DNA of 64,000 bases from Allolobophora icterica. Its lineage: Eukaryota; Annelida; Clitellata; Crassiclitellata; Lumbricidae. Numbering within the stretch: the stretch's first letter is position 1; each line of letters opens with the position of its first letter. Both the position numbers and the translations under genes were made by a program. Below, one piece after another: positions 9,716 to 19,330 of this stretch. The notes under the pieces were generated by a model. It was not told the DNA's origin and made no database searches. It saw only the letters and a program-made list of their open reading frames with translations. The stretch lies in the NCBI GenBank assembly GCA_963556255.1, contig OY744611.1, positions 7,763,474 through 7,827,473 on the forward strand. The letters run 5' to 3'.

Positions 9716-10402
9716 TTAAATACTTGCCTTGGGCTTATAGAAGCGATCGAACCCGCAGCGATTTTTTCCATCGTACACTTTGGACGTCAAATCTATGACT
9801 GCGAATCCATATGGTTGGGCAGCGCACTCGCTGAAGAACGTACGGAACTCATCGAAAGACATGTCGCCGCCTACGAACGTATCGTGAATGGCTCGCAAAG
9901 TTTTGCTGTCTTGGTTGAAGAGGACGATAAGATTAGCGTTGTCACGGATCGCTTGCTTGGGAATGCGGAAGTAATTCTGAGTTAAGTAGAAGCAGTCCGC
10001 GCCACCGTGTCGACCCATAGTGAAATACCTTTCGATGGGCGACTGTTTTTCAAGCATGACGTCATCGAAAACTAGAAGGCTTCTGGCATTCTTATTTAAT
10101 GATTCAACTGGAACTATTTCATCTGAGCAAGAGTGAAAGGAAGCCACTTCCTTCCCGGCAACCTTTTCGAGTTCTGTTATCCAGTCCCGGAGGAACTGAT
10201 ATTTTTCCTGTCCCAGAGACTTCGAGTATAGATACAGCCGGTCAAAACGTAGATACCCCTTTTTCAGAAGGAGGTTGAGCAGTAGGTTTGTTTTCCCACA
10301 TCCGCTAGGCCCACAGATTATACACCGTATGCTGGATGGCAACAACCAATGGTGGTGTTTTTTTCCATCGTCAGCTTCGAGATCAAAATTTGTTATTTCC
10401 AT
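9716..10402 (-). CDS. Polinton packaging ATPase (A32/FtsK-HerA type)
   Basis: A 228-residue protein from the ATG at 10400-10402; the frame stays open further upstream to 10549, but that stretch overlaps the divergent gene and is unlike the family. Walker A is GPSGCGKT (residues 31-38), Walker B is SLLVFDDV (108-115), and an arginine/sensor region with YLTQNYF lies at 139-145. Length and motif order match the genome-packaging ATPases of Polintons, adintoviruses and virophages, which drive DNA into the capsid. Only about 38 bp separate it from the divergent zinc-ribbon/PLA2 gene, so the two probably share a promoter. No lesion is seen. It is among the surest calls in the window. Confidence 0.93.
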   Translation of the reverse strand: MEITNFDLEADDGKKHHHWLLPSSIRCIICGPSGCGKTNLLLNLLLKKGYLRFDRLYLYSKSLGQEKYQFLRDWITELEKVAGKEVASFHSCSDEIVPVESLNKNARSLLVFDDVMLEKQSPIERYFTMGRHGGADCFYLTQNYFRIPKQAIRDNANLIVLFNQDSKTLRAIHDTFVGGDMSFDEFRTFFSECAAQPYGFAVIDLTSKVYDGKNRCGFDRFYKPKASI

Positions 10403-10440
10403 ATAGAGACAGCGAGTTGTGATTGTATTCAACCAAAACA

Positions 10441-10998
10441 ATGTATTGCCTACGATGTAAGAAACGTACTGAGACTTCAAATGAAACAATCGTCGAGTTA
10501 CGAAACGGGCGACCAGCCAAGAAGGGAACATGTGCCGTCTGCGGTGCAAAGAAGAGCCAGATTTTGCCTTCTAAAGTGCGAAAGACTGGGGGTTCTCTAC
10601 TGAATAGAGCCCTCAACGCTCTTCCTCTGCCTGAGATGCATATGAGCCTTCCATCCGGTATGTCTTCGGAAGATAATCCGGGAGGTTCTTTTCAGAATAC
10701 GGGAAAGTACTCTTACTGTGGACCATTCACAAAACTCGATAAACGGCTGTCACAGCGGTATCACGGTGTTAATCAGCTCGACCGTGCATGCCTCCACCAT
10801 GATGTGGCTTACGCGGTGCATAAAGATACTCCAGGGCGTAACCAAGCAGATGACATCCTCGCTGCAGCCGCGTCGAAGATCGCACTCACCGATGAAACTC
10901 CGGATTATGAGAAGAAGGATGCGCGGCTGGTATCGGCCATTATGTCAGCAAAGTCGAGACTGGGGATGGGTGTTGGGCGGCAACGAAAATGCAAATGA
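10441..10998 (+). CDS. Zinc-ribbon plus phospholipase A2 protein of Polinton
   Basis: 185 residues from the ATG at 10441; an ATG six codons upstream (10423) is also in frame. Residues 3-34 hold CLRC...CAVC with RNGRPAKKG between, a small zinc ribbon known from several viral and Polinton proteins. Residues 90-130 carry the parvovirus-type PLA2 pattern: calcium-loop YCGPFT (92-97), then LDRACLHHDVAYAVHKD with the catalytic His-Asp pair (120-121) and a following NQADD. In parvoviruses this enzyme helps virions breach endosomal membrane; the same job in Polintons is inference. The gene diverges from the ATPase and is followed within about 50 bp by the integrase. The frame is intact and active-site residues are present. 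Confidence 0.88.
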   Translation: MYCLRCKKRTETSNETIVELRNGRPAKKGTCAVCGAKKSQILPSKVRKTGGSLLNRALNALPLPEMHMSLPSGMSSEDNPGGSFQNTGKYSYCGPFTKLDKRLSQRYHGVNQLDRACLHHDVAYAVHKDTPGRNQADDILAAAASKIALTDETPDYEKKDARLVSAIMSAKSRLGMGVGRQRKCK

Positions 10999-11048
10999 AA
11001 ATCATTTATGCTTGTGTTTACCTGTTTGAAATATATAGTTTTACTGAA

Positions 11049-12062
11049 ATGTCTAAGCACCTTTCATCCGTCTATTACAGCCCTAAAGGTTACTGGCGAG
11101 GCAAGGCTGCAGTGAAAAAACTGGCCTCAGCCGCCAAAGTTTCCGAGGCCGAGGCTCGCGATTGGCTGAAGAAACAAGCTGTCTGGCAGATTTACCTACC
11201 CGTTCCCCGCCGCATACCGCGTCCAAAGTTCGAGGAAAATCGACCAAACGCCGTACACCAAGCCGATCTCCTGTTTTTACCTCACGATAAAGTAGGCCGC
11301 AAGACTTATAAATACGCTCTCACTGTTGTCGATGTTGCTTCACGATTCAAAGAAGCTGAACCGTTGATCAATAAAAGTGCGGTCGAAGTCGCCGCCGCTT
11401 TAAGCCAGATCTACAAGCGGGGCCCACTAACATGGCCTCGACTCCTTCAGGTTGATCCTGGACGCGAATTTATGGGTGCTTTTACGCCGTTGCTGACGAA
11501 GCACGACGTTCTTGTAAGACTCGGACAGGCCGGGAATCATCGTCAACAGGGAATCGTTGAACGTTTCAACCGAACACTGGCCGAGCGACTTTTCGGTGCT
11601 CAATACGCTCAGGAATTGCCCCTGGCTGCAAGGGGGTCATCCGAACGGTCAGAAGAATGGGTTCGCCGGTTGCCCGAAGTTGTAGCTGCACTCTACGATG
11701 AGCCGACGCGCTTGCTCGACATGAAGCCGGTTGAAGCGATGAAAGCTGCTAAAGTGACACAGAAGCCCTCTCATTCACAAATGAAAACTCGTTTGTGGGG
11801 AATTGATGAGCCTATTCTCGGACACAACGTTCTTGTTCGATATTTGTACGCTCCCGGCGAGCTTGAGGGTGGAAGCAAACGCGCTACCGACCCTAACTGG
11901 TCGCTCACCATCCACGCTATTTTGGATGTTGTTCGGCAGGCTGGCCAGCCGGCTTTATACCACCTGGTAGACGGTCCTGCCCGCGGATTTGTACGTGAGG
12001 AGCTGCTTCTGGTGCCTATGGGTACTGAGTTACCCCCCGATAGAATACTCAACCGTCGTTGA
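11049..12062 (+). CDS. Polinton retroviral-type integrase
   Basis: 337 residues from the ATG at 11049; the frame is open from 10989, but those 20 residues overlap the PLA2 gene end and are hydrophobic, unlike the family. The N-terminal helical region (YWRGKAAVKKLASAAKVSEA) is typical of Polinton integrases. The catalytic triad is D73 (NAVHQADLLFL), D136 (LLQVDPGREFMGAF) and E171 (QQGIVERFNRTLAER), with 34 residues between the last two. The C-terminus (YLYAPGELEGGSKRATDPNW and VDGPARGFVREELLLVP) fits an SH3/chromo-like DNA-binding tail. It inserts the linear element into chromosomes with short target duplications. It is convergent with the polymerase; the two stops overlap by 14 bp. No lesion is seen. 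Confidence 0.93.
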   Translation: MSKHLSSVYYSPKGYWRGKAAVKKLASAAKVSEAEARDWLKKQAVWQIYLPVPRRIPRPKFEENRPNAVHQADLLFLPHDKVGRKTYKYALTVVDVASRFKEAEPLINKSAVEVAAALSQIYKRGPLTWPRLLQVDPGREFMGAFTPLLTKHDVLVRLGQAGNHRQQGIVERFNRTLAERLFGAQYAQELPLAARGSSERSEEWVRRLPEVVAALYDEPTRLLDMKPVEAMKAAKVTQKPSHSQMKTRLWGIDEPILGHNVLVRYLYAPGELEGGSKRATDPNWSLTIHAILDVVRQAGQPALYHLVDGPARGFVREELLLVPMGTELPPDRILNRR

Positions 12063-15000
12063 TTTTGTAGTGCCCGTATGCCAGCGTTGTTATCCCGTCC
12101 GGAGAAATCCACTTTTTTGTGTCTAATGGAGAGAGGCTGATCTTATTCTGCTCGTACACTCCGATCTGGTGGTCGTGGCTTCGAATCACGACTTGTGTGT
12201 GTCGCATCTCTTCTCGTTCGAACAGGCATTCCTTGTATAGCTCGTGGTGCAGATCCTTCTTCACAACTGCTCTCTGAACGCCTTTTGCTTTCCTGATCTC
12301 TGAACCACCCGATTTTAAGATCGAGTACATCTTCGGACGCAGTCCTACGAATTCAGCGATGGCCACTCCGTTACATTCATCCTTGAACTTACTCACGACT
12401 TTTTTGTTCTCGACGTCGTAGTACGGGCTGTCTCTAGGAAACTCACTAAAGTCGTATAGGTGTTTTTTGTTCCACATATCGGCATAGGCGTTCGGAGTTT
12501 CCACCTAAAATAACAGGCTGTCAGTGTCTGTGTATAAGAGTTGAGCATTGTTGCCGTACTCGTTTTTCACATCGTTGTACCAGAAGTCGTACATCAGATG
12601 CTTGCTGAGGTCGAGGACAGCCTGACCAACAAAAACAGGTCTGTTTAACTTGAGCTTGTTCTTCAAACTGTGAATCGCGGCGAGTTGGTCGTTGAAGATT
12701 TTGTGCGATATGTAAGCAGGGTCGGCAATTAGTTTACGAAGTTTGTCAACTTTTGAGGTCGGTACCAGGTTGACCCTGATTCTTTTTCTAAGATTTTCCA
12801 TGGTTTTTCCGAAAACTGCATTATTAGCCAGTTTGAAGAAGTCTTTTTCAAATTCTGACGTTGCCTTCGCCCTCAATTTTGTATTCATCTCGATGTATGG
12901 AGCCATCCACGCCTCCTGTCTAAATTTAATGGCACGATGGATCTTAGAAACTCGCAGCCCCAACGAGTGATATAGTTTGAGATTTCTATAATGGACCACA
13001 TACCGCTCCTTAGGTCGTAGGCTTGGTACTAACTTCACATGCTTTGTGAACTTGCCTCCCAACTCGTTCATAAGCACATTCTGATAGTCACTCAACCACT
13101 CCTCTTGGACTGTCAGGGTCTCTGGTGCTAGGGGATAGTCGTTGTGAGCAATGTGGAGGTTCTCCGGGTACTCGAGATCTACTTCAAGTAGGAAGCCTTC
13201 AGGCGCGTCGTCTGGAGTTTCCAACACTTCGTCGAGAGTTGGACTTTCCCAGCTGAATGCTCCAACTGGTAATGGCTGTTGCATCGCCCAGCCGTACAGG
13301 TTATTAGCGTCGAGATACATGATCCAGTTTTCTGGCTTCGTAGTATCATGATCTGGGCATTGCGGGTTGTTGGCTTTTGCGAAGCGCTTAGATACCATCG
13401 AAATTCCGCCTCTGAGACCTTTCTCTACGAACAAATGCATGTCTATATCGGTCAAAAGTTCGAGTTCGATCTTCGTCTTTTTCTGCAAAGCGTCCCAGGC
13501 CATTCCTGGTAGGCTGAAGTAGTTAGCCGGATCTAAACTGTAGTGTTTCATCGATGTGTTTCTGAAGGTCTCGAAGACATCTGCGAGTAGAAGTACATCC
13601 GTGCGGAGATACAGGTCGTGATAGTCGCCCAGAGTTTTACATTCGAATTCATTCCATACTCGTTGGGCGTGTTGATAATCCTCATCAGAAATATTCTCTC
13701 GGAAGAGCCTGCTGTAGAACGCTTCTTTGGGTGGAAGTCGGTCTTCTTCGAAGCGGTGGTAATCGTCAATGTGCTCGTAACAATATACGCCCTTTCGCCT
13801 CAAAAGATCTAGTTTTGTCCTATCATTGTGAACGAAATTTTCCTTTATATATGCCGTTGTGACTTTCAGATCCTCAAGCGACAGATTTCCTGATAATTTA
13901 TCCAACGAGCTGTTTAGAAACTGGAGACTATCAATGAACTGTAGTTGCCCAATGTTAAATGTCATGTATTTCTCCATATTGTTTGGAATGCAGTTAATTT
14001 CAGTTTCCTCAGCCTGTGCGGCCTCACAGCTACCTATCGCTTGCATTATGAGGTGGCTGTCGTAACCTCGCAGATTGTGGAAGACCACCGGTACCTTACA
14101 CTTATCTGGATATATTCGAAGTTTGAGGTTGCAGGCGTTGTGAGCGGCACCTCGGTACTTACCGGTAATGTGGCAGTGGTCACGAACTCTATCCGCTTCG
14201 AGAGCATTTCCGCAGATGTGACATTCGGTAGCCTCGCGAAATGATTGGCGATCGGCCGCTGACATAACCATCTTAGCTGGGGTGGCCAGCCTTTGTTTGA
14301 TAGAGGCCAGCTCGCCTTGTAGTCGTTGCAGGAACTCTGGCACAGCGTTCTCTCCCCGGTATAGAACCGGCTTCTTCGTGCGGCCGTTGCATCGAACCAC
14401 TATGTAACAGAAGCTGCATGGTTTCTGCTCAGCTATCTGTCTGGTGTTGCTCTCGTTGGGGTTCATGGCTGCATTTAGGACTGGCACGTTCAACGCCTCG
14501 AAGTCGGCGTAAATGGTGTACGGGACTCGCATCTGTTTGCGATTGTTCTGAAATTTGAGGATATTTTCATCCTCTTTTGGCATCTCAATCCGCTGAAGCT
14601 TCTTACTAATACCCTGACAATCTTTGATATGGGCATCCAGCAAGTCTTGTCTACAGAATATGTGTAGGCACCGACGACATGGATGTTTTCGTCCATGAAA
14701 TTTGCTGTTTTTATAAAGCATGCTGGCTAGATCCTTGATCCAGACATAATGACAATTTTCATTTGCGTCGTCGGCCAGTAGTAGAAGGTCAAGATTGTGG
14801 ACACTGGCCCGGTTTGAAATGTGAATTGGATACAAAGCTGTATCCCACCCGAAGACTGAGACGCTTATAGTTGGATTTTGACGTTCGAACTTACCGATAT
14901 CTGTGACCTTCACTGGAAATTCTATATCGTCAAAGTTTAGCTCCTGCAGGTGGGTCTGATACTTATAGGGGCGATTCGGATTTTGATCTGCTGGGTATAT

Positions 15001-15790
15001 TGCGCTTAAAATGGCCCACTCAAAGCATCGGTTATCTTCATTCTTAACATTAATAACCGTGCGGGGGGATGTACTTTGGTGTGGGAAAGTAGCTCTTTCC
15101 TCGGAAAGGCTTATATCTTGCAACACCGAGGTCTAGCCCCACGACCCGCTTCAATCTCCACCCCGATCCCTCATTGGTGTACTCTTCGAGGAGGTTTAGT
15201 ACTTCGGCCTTGGCCTTTCGTATAGCCCCTTGGATTTTACCCGCATTGGTAACTGGTTCTGCTTTGCTTCGAAAGTAGACCGTCTTGGTAATAGTACCCG
15301 GGGTCGCGTTGCCATCATACACATTATCAACAGTCGGAGCCAGCTTTTCCAACTCAACTGTCAACACTTGCGAGTATTTCAGACCGTCTTGTTTCAACAG
15401 CTCTTCGTTGAGTTGCGCCTCAATGTTCTGCTCCATTGCACTCAAGAAAGCCAACGCATCTCCTTCCAGCCTGTGATTAAGCGGCACTTCTGCACGGAAG
15501 TCTCTCAGATGCTGATTGGCTAGCTCTCTGTGCACTAGAAAGGGTGGTGGTCCACATCTATCCTTCTTATTTAGGAGTGGGTCGAATTGTGCCAGAAAGG
15601 CCTTACGTTTTGCCCCTCTATGCTTGCGCACTGGCGGAATTGGCCTTGGAAGCAGTGGCTGTAGTAAGCGCCTTTTGACCGCATCTGGGATAGGTTCATC
15701 TAAGATATTCTGTAGAACAGCTCGAAGAGCTGGGGGACCAGTAAACTCACCCAACAATTGTTCAATTTTTTCATTCGTAGACAGTGCCAT
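12049..15790 (-). pseudogene. Protein-primed DNA polymerase B of Polinton, two lesions
   Basis: Three collinear open pieces: 15790-15050 (N-terminal, GSGWRLKRVVGLDLG near its end), 15126-12505 and 12504-12049. In the middle piece, counted from its first Met, are a C2H2 finger (150-170), exonuclease I with DFE (208-210), an endonuclease VII-like CHICG...DHCHITG insertion (302-322), exonuclease II NLRGYDSHLI (351-360), exonuclease III YLRTDVLLLAD (506-516), polymerase motif A DANNLYG (606-612), motif B KLANNAVFGK (765-774) and motif C YTDTDS (865-870). The first join is broken by a one-base change in a run of six C at 15062-15067. The second is a single TAG (12505-12507) three codons after motif C. 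Total span (~1,245 codons) fits the family. As it stands, no full polymerase can be made without recoding. Confidence 0.92.
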
Positions 15791-15835
15791 AGTTATAAAT
15801 TATTTTATAATACTGTGGCAAACTTTTCTTTAATA

Positions 15836-15978
15836 TAATAATTATGTCGTTTGTTCAAAATGAAATTTTTGTTTACTGATATTCGATTGACGCTTGCTCA
15901 TCTGTATTACCTCAATACAATAACTATGTCGTTTGTTCAAACGATAATTTTTTTATTCTACTGATATATTTGATAGTC
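15836..15978 (-). repeat. Short direct duplication upstream of polymerase gene
   Basis: ATGTCGTTTGTTCAAA occurs at about 15843 and 15926, each followed by AT-rich sequence and a TACTGATAT core, so about 60 bp is repeated at an ~82-bp offset. It covers the gap between the Cys-rich gene's end and the polymerase start at 15790, and may hold the polymerase promoter on the minus strand. The right copy includes the last codons of the Cys-rich gene. Confidence 0.7.
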
Positions 15979-16228
15979 GCTTCCATTCCCTATTAAATTC
16001 ACGGACTAACCCACCACGTCGTATTCTTGATTGTATAGCATAATAGCCACACTTCATACACTCACCCAAGCGGTATTTGATACCCCTCCCACATTTAGCG
16101 CAAGGTTTTGTCCCGCAACCGTTTCGCAGTCGTGCCAAATGCTTGAAACAGTACTCCCCAATGCATCTGTGACAGCAGAGAGTTGTTTTGCCTATCATAA
16201 GCCATTTGCAAAAGTTTTGCCCTAACAT
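15953..16228 (-). CDS. Small Cys-rich Polinton protein, candidate zinc-binding
   Basis: 91 residues with at least ten Cys: CCHRCIGEYCFKH near residue 18-30, PCAKCGRG at ~42-49 and CMKCGYY at ~57-63, the last two forming a CxxC...CxxC ribbon. The C-terminus is basic and helical. Small proteins of this type with paired CxxC knuckles occur at the polymerase-side end of invertebrate Polintons; I know no function, and nucleic-acid binding is a guess. It is the last Polinton gene seen on this side. The terminal inverted repeat should follow but could not be placed, because the other end of the element is outside the window. Confidence 0.65.
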   Translation of the reverse strand: MLGQNFCKWLMIGKTTLCCHRCIGEYCFKHLARLRNGCGTKPCAKCGRGIKYRLGECMKCGYYAIQSRIRRGGLVREFNREWKRLSNISVE

Positions 16229-16520
16229 TATGCTTTATGTATACCACAACCTATTCATTTATTTAAATTGAAAAATTACCCGGTTTGGGCCGGCCTCGTG
16301 GGAGGTTCTCGGCCGGCAGCAAACGTTGGTAATCTCATTTCTTTACCCTGAATGACCATTCCATTCCCTGTGGCAGGCCCTTGAGAGTGCCAAAAGGTTG
16401 GGGTTTCAGATTCACTCGTTTTAAGGTTTTTTAAGCTTTCAGAACGCCACCTAGCGACTGCGTTGAAACGCCTACTTAATGCCACCTAGCGATTGTGATT
16501 TGAAACGCCTACTTAACATC
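16229..16520. other. Non-coding flank, probable Polinton right edge
   Basis: No credible gene is seen. It holds a GC-rich patch (GGGCCGGCCTCGTGGGAGG at ~16287) and two imperfect copies of a ~38-bp unit (GCCACCTAGCGA...GAAACGCCTACTTAA at ~16446 and 16480). The Polinton terminus should lie in or near this stretch. Confidence 0.4.
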
Positions 16521-17035
16521 TACTGTATCCAAGATGGCTGCCGGGAGCTATACTTGTCTATATCTCAAGCACTATTCAACCTAGAGAGCTGCTTTTTGTG
16601 TCAAATTGTAGGATTTATTGCTCAGTGTTCAGCTAAAATAACTTCAATCACTTAATGTATCATTCCAAGATGGCGTCAAAGATGGCTGCCGGGAGCTATA
16701 ATTGTCTATATCTCAAGCAATATTCAACCCAGAAAGCTACTTCTGGTGTCAAATTGTAAGGTTTATTGCTCAGTGTTCAGTTAAAATAACTTCAATCACT
16801 TAATGTATCATTTCAAGATGGCGTCCAAGATGGCTGCCGGGAGTTAAAAGTGTCTATATCTCAAGCATTATTCAACCCAGAAAGCTACTTTTGGTGTCAA
16901 ATTGTAAGGTTTATTGCTCAGTGTTCAGTTAAAATAAATTCAATCACTTAATGTATCATTTCAAGATGGCGTCCAAGATGGCTGCCGGGAGTTAAAAGTG
17001 TCTATATCTCAAGCATTATTCAACATAGAAAGCTG
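16520..17035 (+). repeat. Arm fragment of the foldback family (about four units)
   Basis: CAAGATGGC cores recur near 16527, 16664, 16815 and 16961 with the same GGGAGC(T)-ATTGTCTATATCTCAAGC and TTTATTGCTCAGTGTTCAG context as the arms at 1.5-2.5 kb, in units of ~137-150 bp. The outer terminal sequence is missing, so this is a truncated copy. It runs straight into a coding remnant of the same protein family found inside copy 1. Confidence 0.85.
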
Positions 17036-17039
17036 CTTT

Positions 17040-17430
17040 TGGGTGAACTACAGCCCTAACAGAGGCTGACGTAGCATCCTCTGGCATGGCCGACTCATAT
17101 CTGAAGGCAGCACACTTAACTCGAACCAGGCATGCACGCCAAGTAACTCTATTGGCTCTACACAATCTACAACAAGAGGCTTTCTTGCTCAGCGAGGGCC
17201 CCAAATATAAAGAGTCTGCCATGGCTTAGAGAAACGAAATGAAGAAGAGGAGTCAAACTTTCATGTATTGGAACTTGATCATGAAGTATGAAACCCTCAT
17301 TCTCATTTTCATTAGGGCTCACAGCGAGAAGAGTTTTCCCCTGTATGACGAAGTGTTGGAGTCAGTTTCAGAATCGTTCGATGTTGTATCTGAATCATTA
17401 CATAATTGTTCAGCAGTTCTCACACATTTT
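17040..17430 (+). pseudogene. Middle part of the foldback-transposon protein, decayed
   Basis: The plus-strand frame reads TTALTEADVASSGMADSYLK (17047 on), then HARQVTLLALHNLQQEAFLL, a TAG at 17226-17228, and beyond it SQTFMYWNLIMKYETLILIF, IRAHSEKSFPLYDEVLE to about 17365. This order is the one I know from the part of the large uncharacterised family that lies N-terminal to the EDTDLL/TGCDTTS nuclease-like region. It directly follows foldback arm units, so the same arms are joined to the same protein family twice in this window. Function of this portion is unknown; the copy is dead. Confidence 0.65.
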
Positions 17431-17860
17431 CTTTCTAAGTCATTCTTTGACTTTGAATATAGGGCTAATTTTCGTTTTAAACGCTTCTCGCGAAGCGCAG
17501 ATGCCTTCTTATCAACACCAGCTATTCGGGCTACCCGAACAGTACGCTGGTCTCTAAGGAAATAGACCAGAATATCAGTTAATTTCTGTAAATATGATAA
17601 ACAGTTCGCTTAAATCAAAAATCAGCTCACCAAACCGGATATAAACAGTTTAAAAAAATAAGTAAGCAAGCACAGGCCCCAAGGAAGCATTTCTTGTGAA
17701 ACAAAAGTAACACGGTTACATTGGTTATCTGAAAACGTAAAAATGCAAAGTATATTCGCATTTCTATTAACTTTTTTCTTCTTTACAGTAAACAACGCCA
17801 CATAAGGTCACTTTTCCGAAATTCTTAATGCAACTTAATTTTTATGATCCGGCCTACTGG
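17431..17860. other. No gene recognised
   Basis: AT-rich sequence with short frames only; the first ~130 bases may be further decay of the preceding pseudogene. Nothing else is supported. Confidence 0.4.
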
Positions 17861-17864
17861 ATAA

Positions 17865-18145
17865 GCGATGAAAATATGTCGTATTAACGCTTAAAAACTA
17901 GAAACTGGATGAGCGATGAAAATATGTCGTATTAACGCTTAAAAACTAGAGGCTGGATGGGCGATGAAAATGTGTCATGTTAACGCTTTGAACTAGAAGG
18001 TGGAAGGGCGATGAAAATGTTTCGTATTAACGCTTAGAACTAGAAGCTGGAAGGGCAATGAAAATGTTTCGTATTAACGCTTAATAACTAGAAACTGGAT
18101 GAGCGATGAAAATGTGGCATATTAACATGCAAACTAGAAACTTGC
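17865..18145 (+). repeat. 48-bp tandem repeat, six copies
   Basis: G(C/G)(G/A)ATGAAAAT recurs at 17865, 17913, 17961, 18008, 18055 and 18103, spacing 47-48 bp. The shared core is TGTCGTATTAACGCTT followed by AACTAGAA and a CTGGA(T/A)G stretch. Copies have drifted by a few bases each. Confidence 0.92.
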
Positions 18146-18179
18146 GATCCAAACATTTGCATGCTGACTTTAGTTTGAT

Positions 18180-18300
18180 TACCCTGCGATCTTTTGTGTT
18201 GCGATCTTATTACCCTGCGATCTTATGACGCTGCGATCTTTTGTGTCGCGACCTTTTGTGCGCGACCTTTTGAGTCGCGATCTTTTGTGCGCGACCTTAT
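18180..18300 (+). repeat. 15-17 bp GCGATCTTTTGTG minisatellite
   Basis: About eight copies of GCGA(T/C)CTT(A/T)TTG(T/A)G with variable CGC spacing directly follow the 48-bp satellite, so two unrelated satellites abut. Confidence 0.85.
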
Positions 18301-18321
18301 TGACCTAAACCATATATATGT

Positions 18322-19320
18322 ACACGGTGATTCAATAAAAAGTAAGCCAAACTTTTTTCCATATAAGTACTTCTAACATGAAAAAAGTATTTAATATTTT
18401 TGTGAAAAGGCTCTCAGTAGTATGGTTTGATTATTATTTTAATTAAAGAAGATGTTCAAAATGTCCTCCTCATGGGCGTAACTTTGGTCTAAAAAGTGGG
18501 AGTACCAATATCTTACATACACGAAGCAAGGTGGAGGCTGCGATCTCTGGGAAGGCACATTAATAAAATATTGATTGGCATTGTTCAAAAAGTGGGGGGT
18601 ACGGTACCCACCAGTCCAAAAAGTGGAGGGTACGGGTACCCCCAAAATTACGACTTTGGTCTTCCTTCTGCTTGCACGCAAGCCTGGAGGCGCTGGCGCC
18701 ATTGGGCAACAGCATCGTCGGCAGCATCGTCGGTTATCCTCTGATCCAGACCATCCCACACTTCCAAGAAGCGTTGCTTCAGATCGTTGACATCATGGAT
18801 TGCTGTCTGGTAGACTCGCTCTTGCAAAACGCTCCACACTTTATAGTCGACAGGATTTAGACCTGGACTGTTCGGAGGCCATACTGTTGGAGAAATGAAT
18901 CCTGGTGTCTCTCTTGTTAGCATTTCGATGGTTTCTCTGGCTATGTGGGCTGGGGCACTGTCCTGTTGAAAAACAAAACAGCCTTCTGGGGCTAGATTTC
19001 TGATTACAGGTAGAAGATGTTGTGAGAGCAGAACGTCGCGATAATAGGCTCCGTTAATTTTTACTCCAGTATCAATGAAGACCAAATGGGAACGACGAAG
19101 CGTCGAAACCGCAACGGACACCATAACAGACTTGCTTAAATGGGTACGGTCTCTTTGCAGTAACCTGTCTTTTTTTAGTAGGAAATAAAAGCCGGAAGTC
19201 ATTCAGATAAAAAAGTAAGTGTGTACCTATTTTTATTTTGAAAATATTATTAATAAAATGTAGTTCAAGTTTTAATATTTGTTTATAAAGTTTAACTTAC
19301 TTTTCATTGAATCACCGTGT
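18322..19320 (-). mobile_element. Mariner-like element 1, truncated
   Basis: Terminal inverted repeats ACACGGTGATTCAAT(A/G)AAAAGTAAG face each other at 18322 and 19320, flanked by TA-rich sequence. At ~1.0 kb it is shorter than a full mariner and carries only the C-terminal half of the transposase on the minus strand. Confidence 0.9.
18648..19202 (-). pseudogene. Mariner (DD37D-type) transposase, N-terminus missing
   Basis: 184 open codons cover the second half of a mariner transposase. VSVAVSTLRRSHLVFID is followed by FQQDSAPAH with the second catalytic Asp and NSPGLNPVDYKVW with the third; 37 residues lie between the two Asp, which puts it in the DD37D group. The SP(D)LN position is Gly here. 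A short in-frame duplication (DDAADDAVAQWRQRL) comes from a 12-bp repeat at ~18716. The DNA-binding domain and first catalytic Asp are absent, so it is inactive. Confidence 0.88.
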
Positions 19321-19330
19321 ATATATATAT

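Noticed and set aside
10423..10616. Upstream extension of the ATPase frame to 10549 and overlapping antisense frames
   Set aside because: Overlaps the divergent PLA2 gene; the family start fits the ATG at 10402.
1..16228. Major capsid gene of the Polinton
   Set aside because: No double jelly-roll-type frame of the expected ~500-600 codons was found; it presumably lies left of the window.
17865..18300. CRISPR-like array
   Set aside because: Repeats are contiguous without unique spacers and the genome is eukaryotic; it is a satellite.
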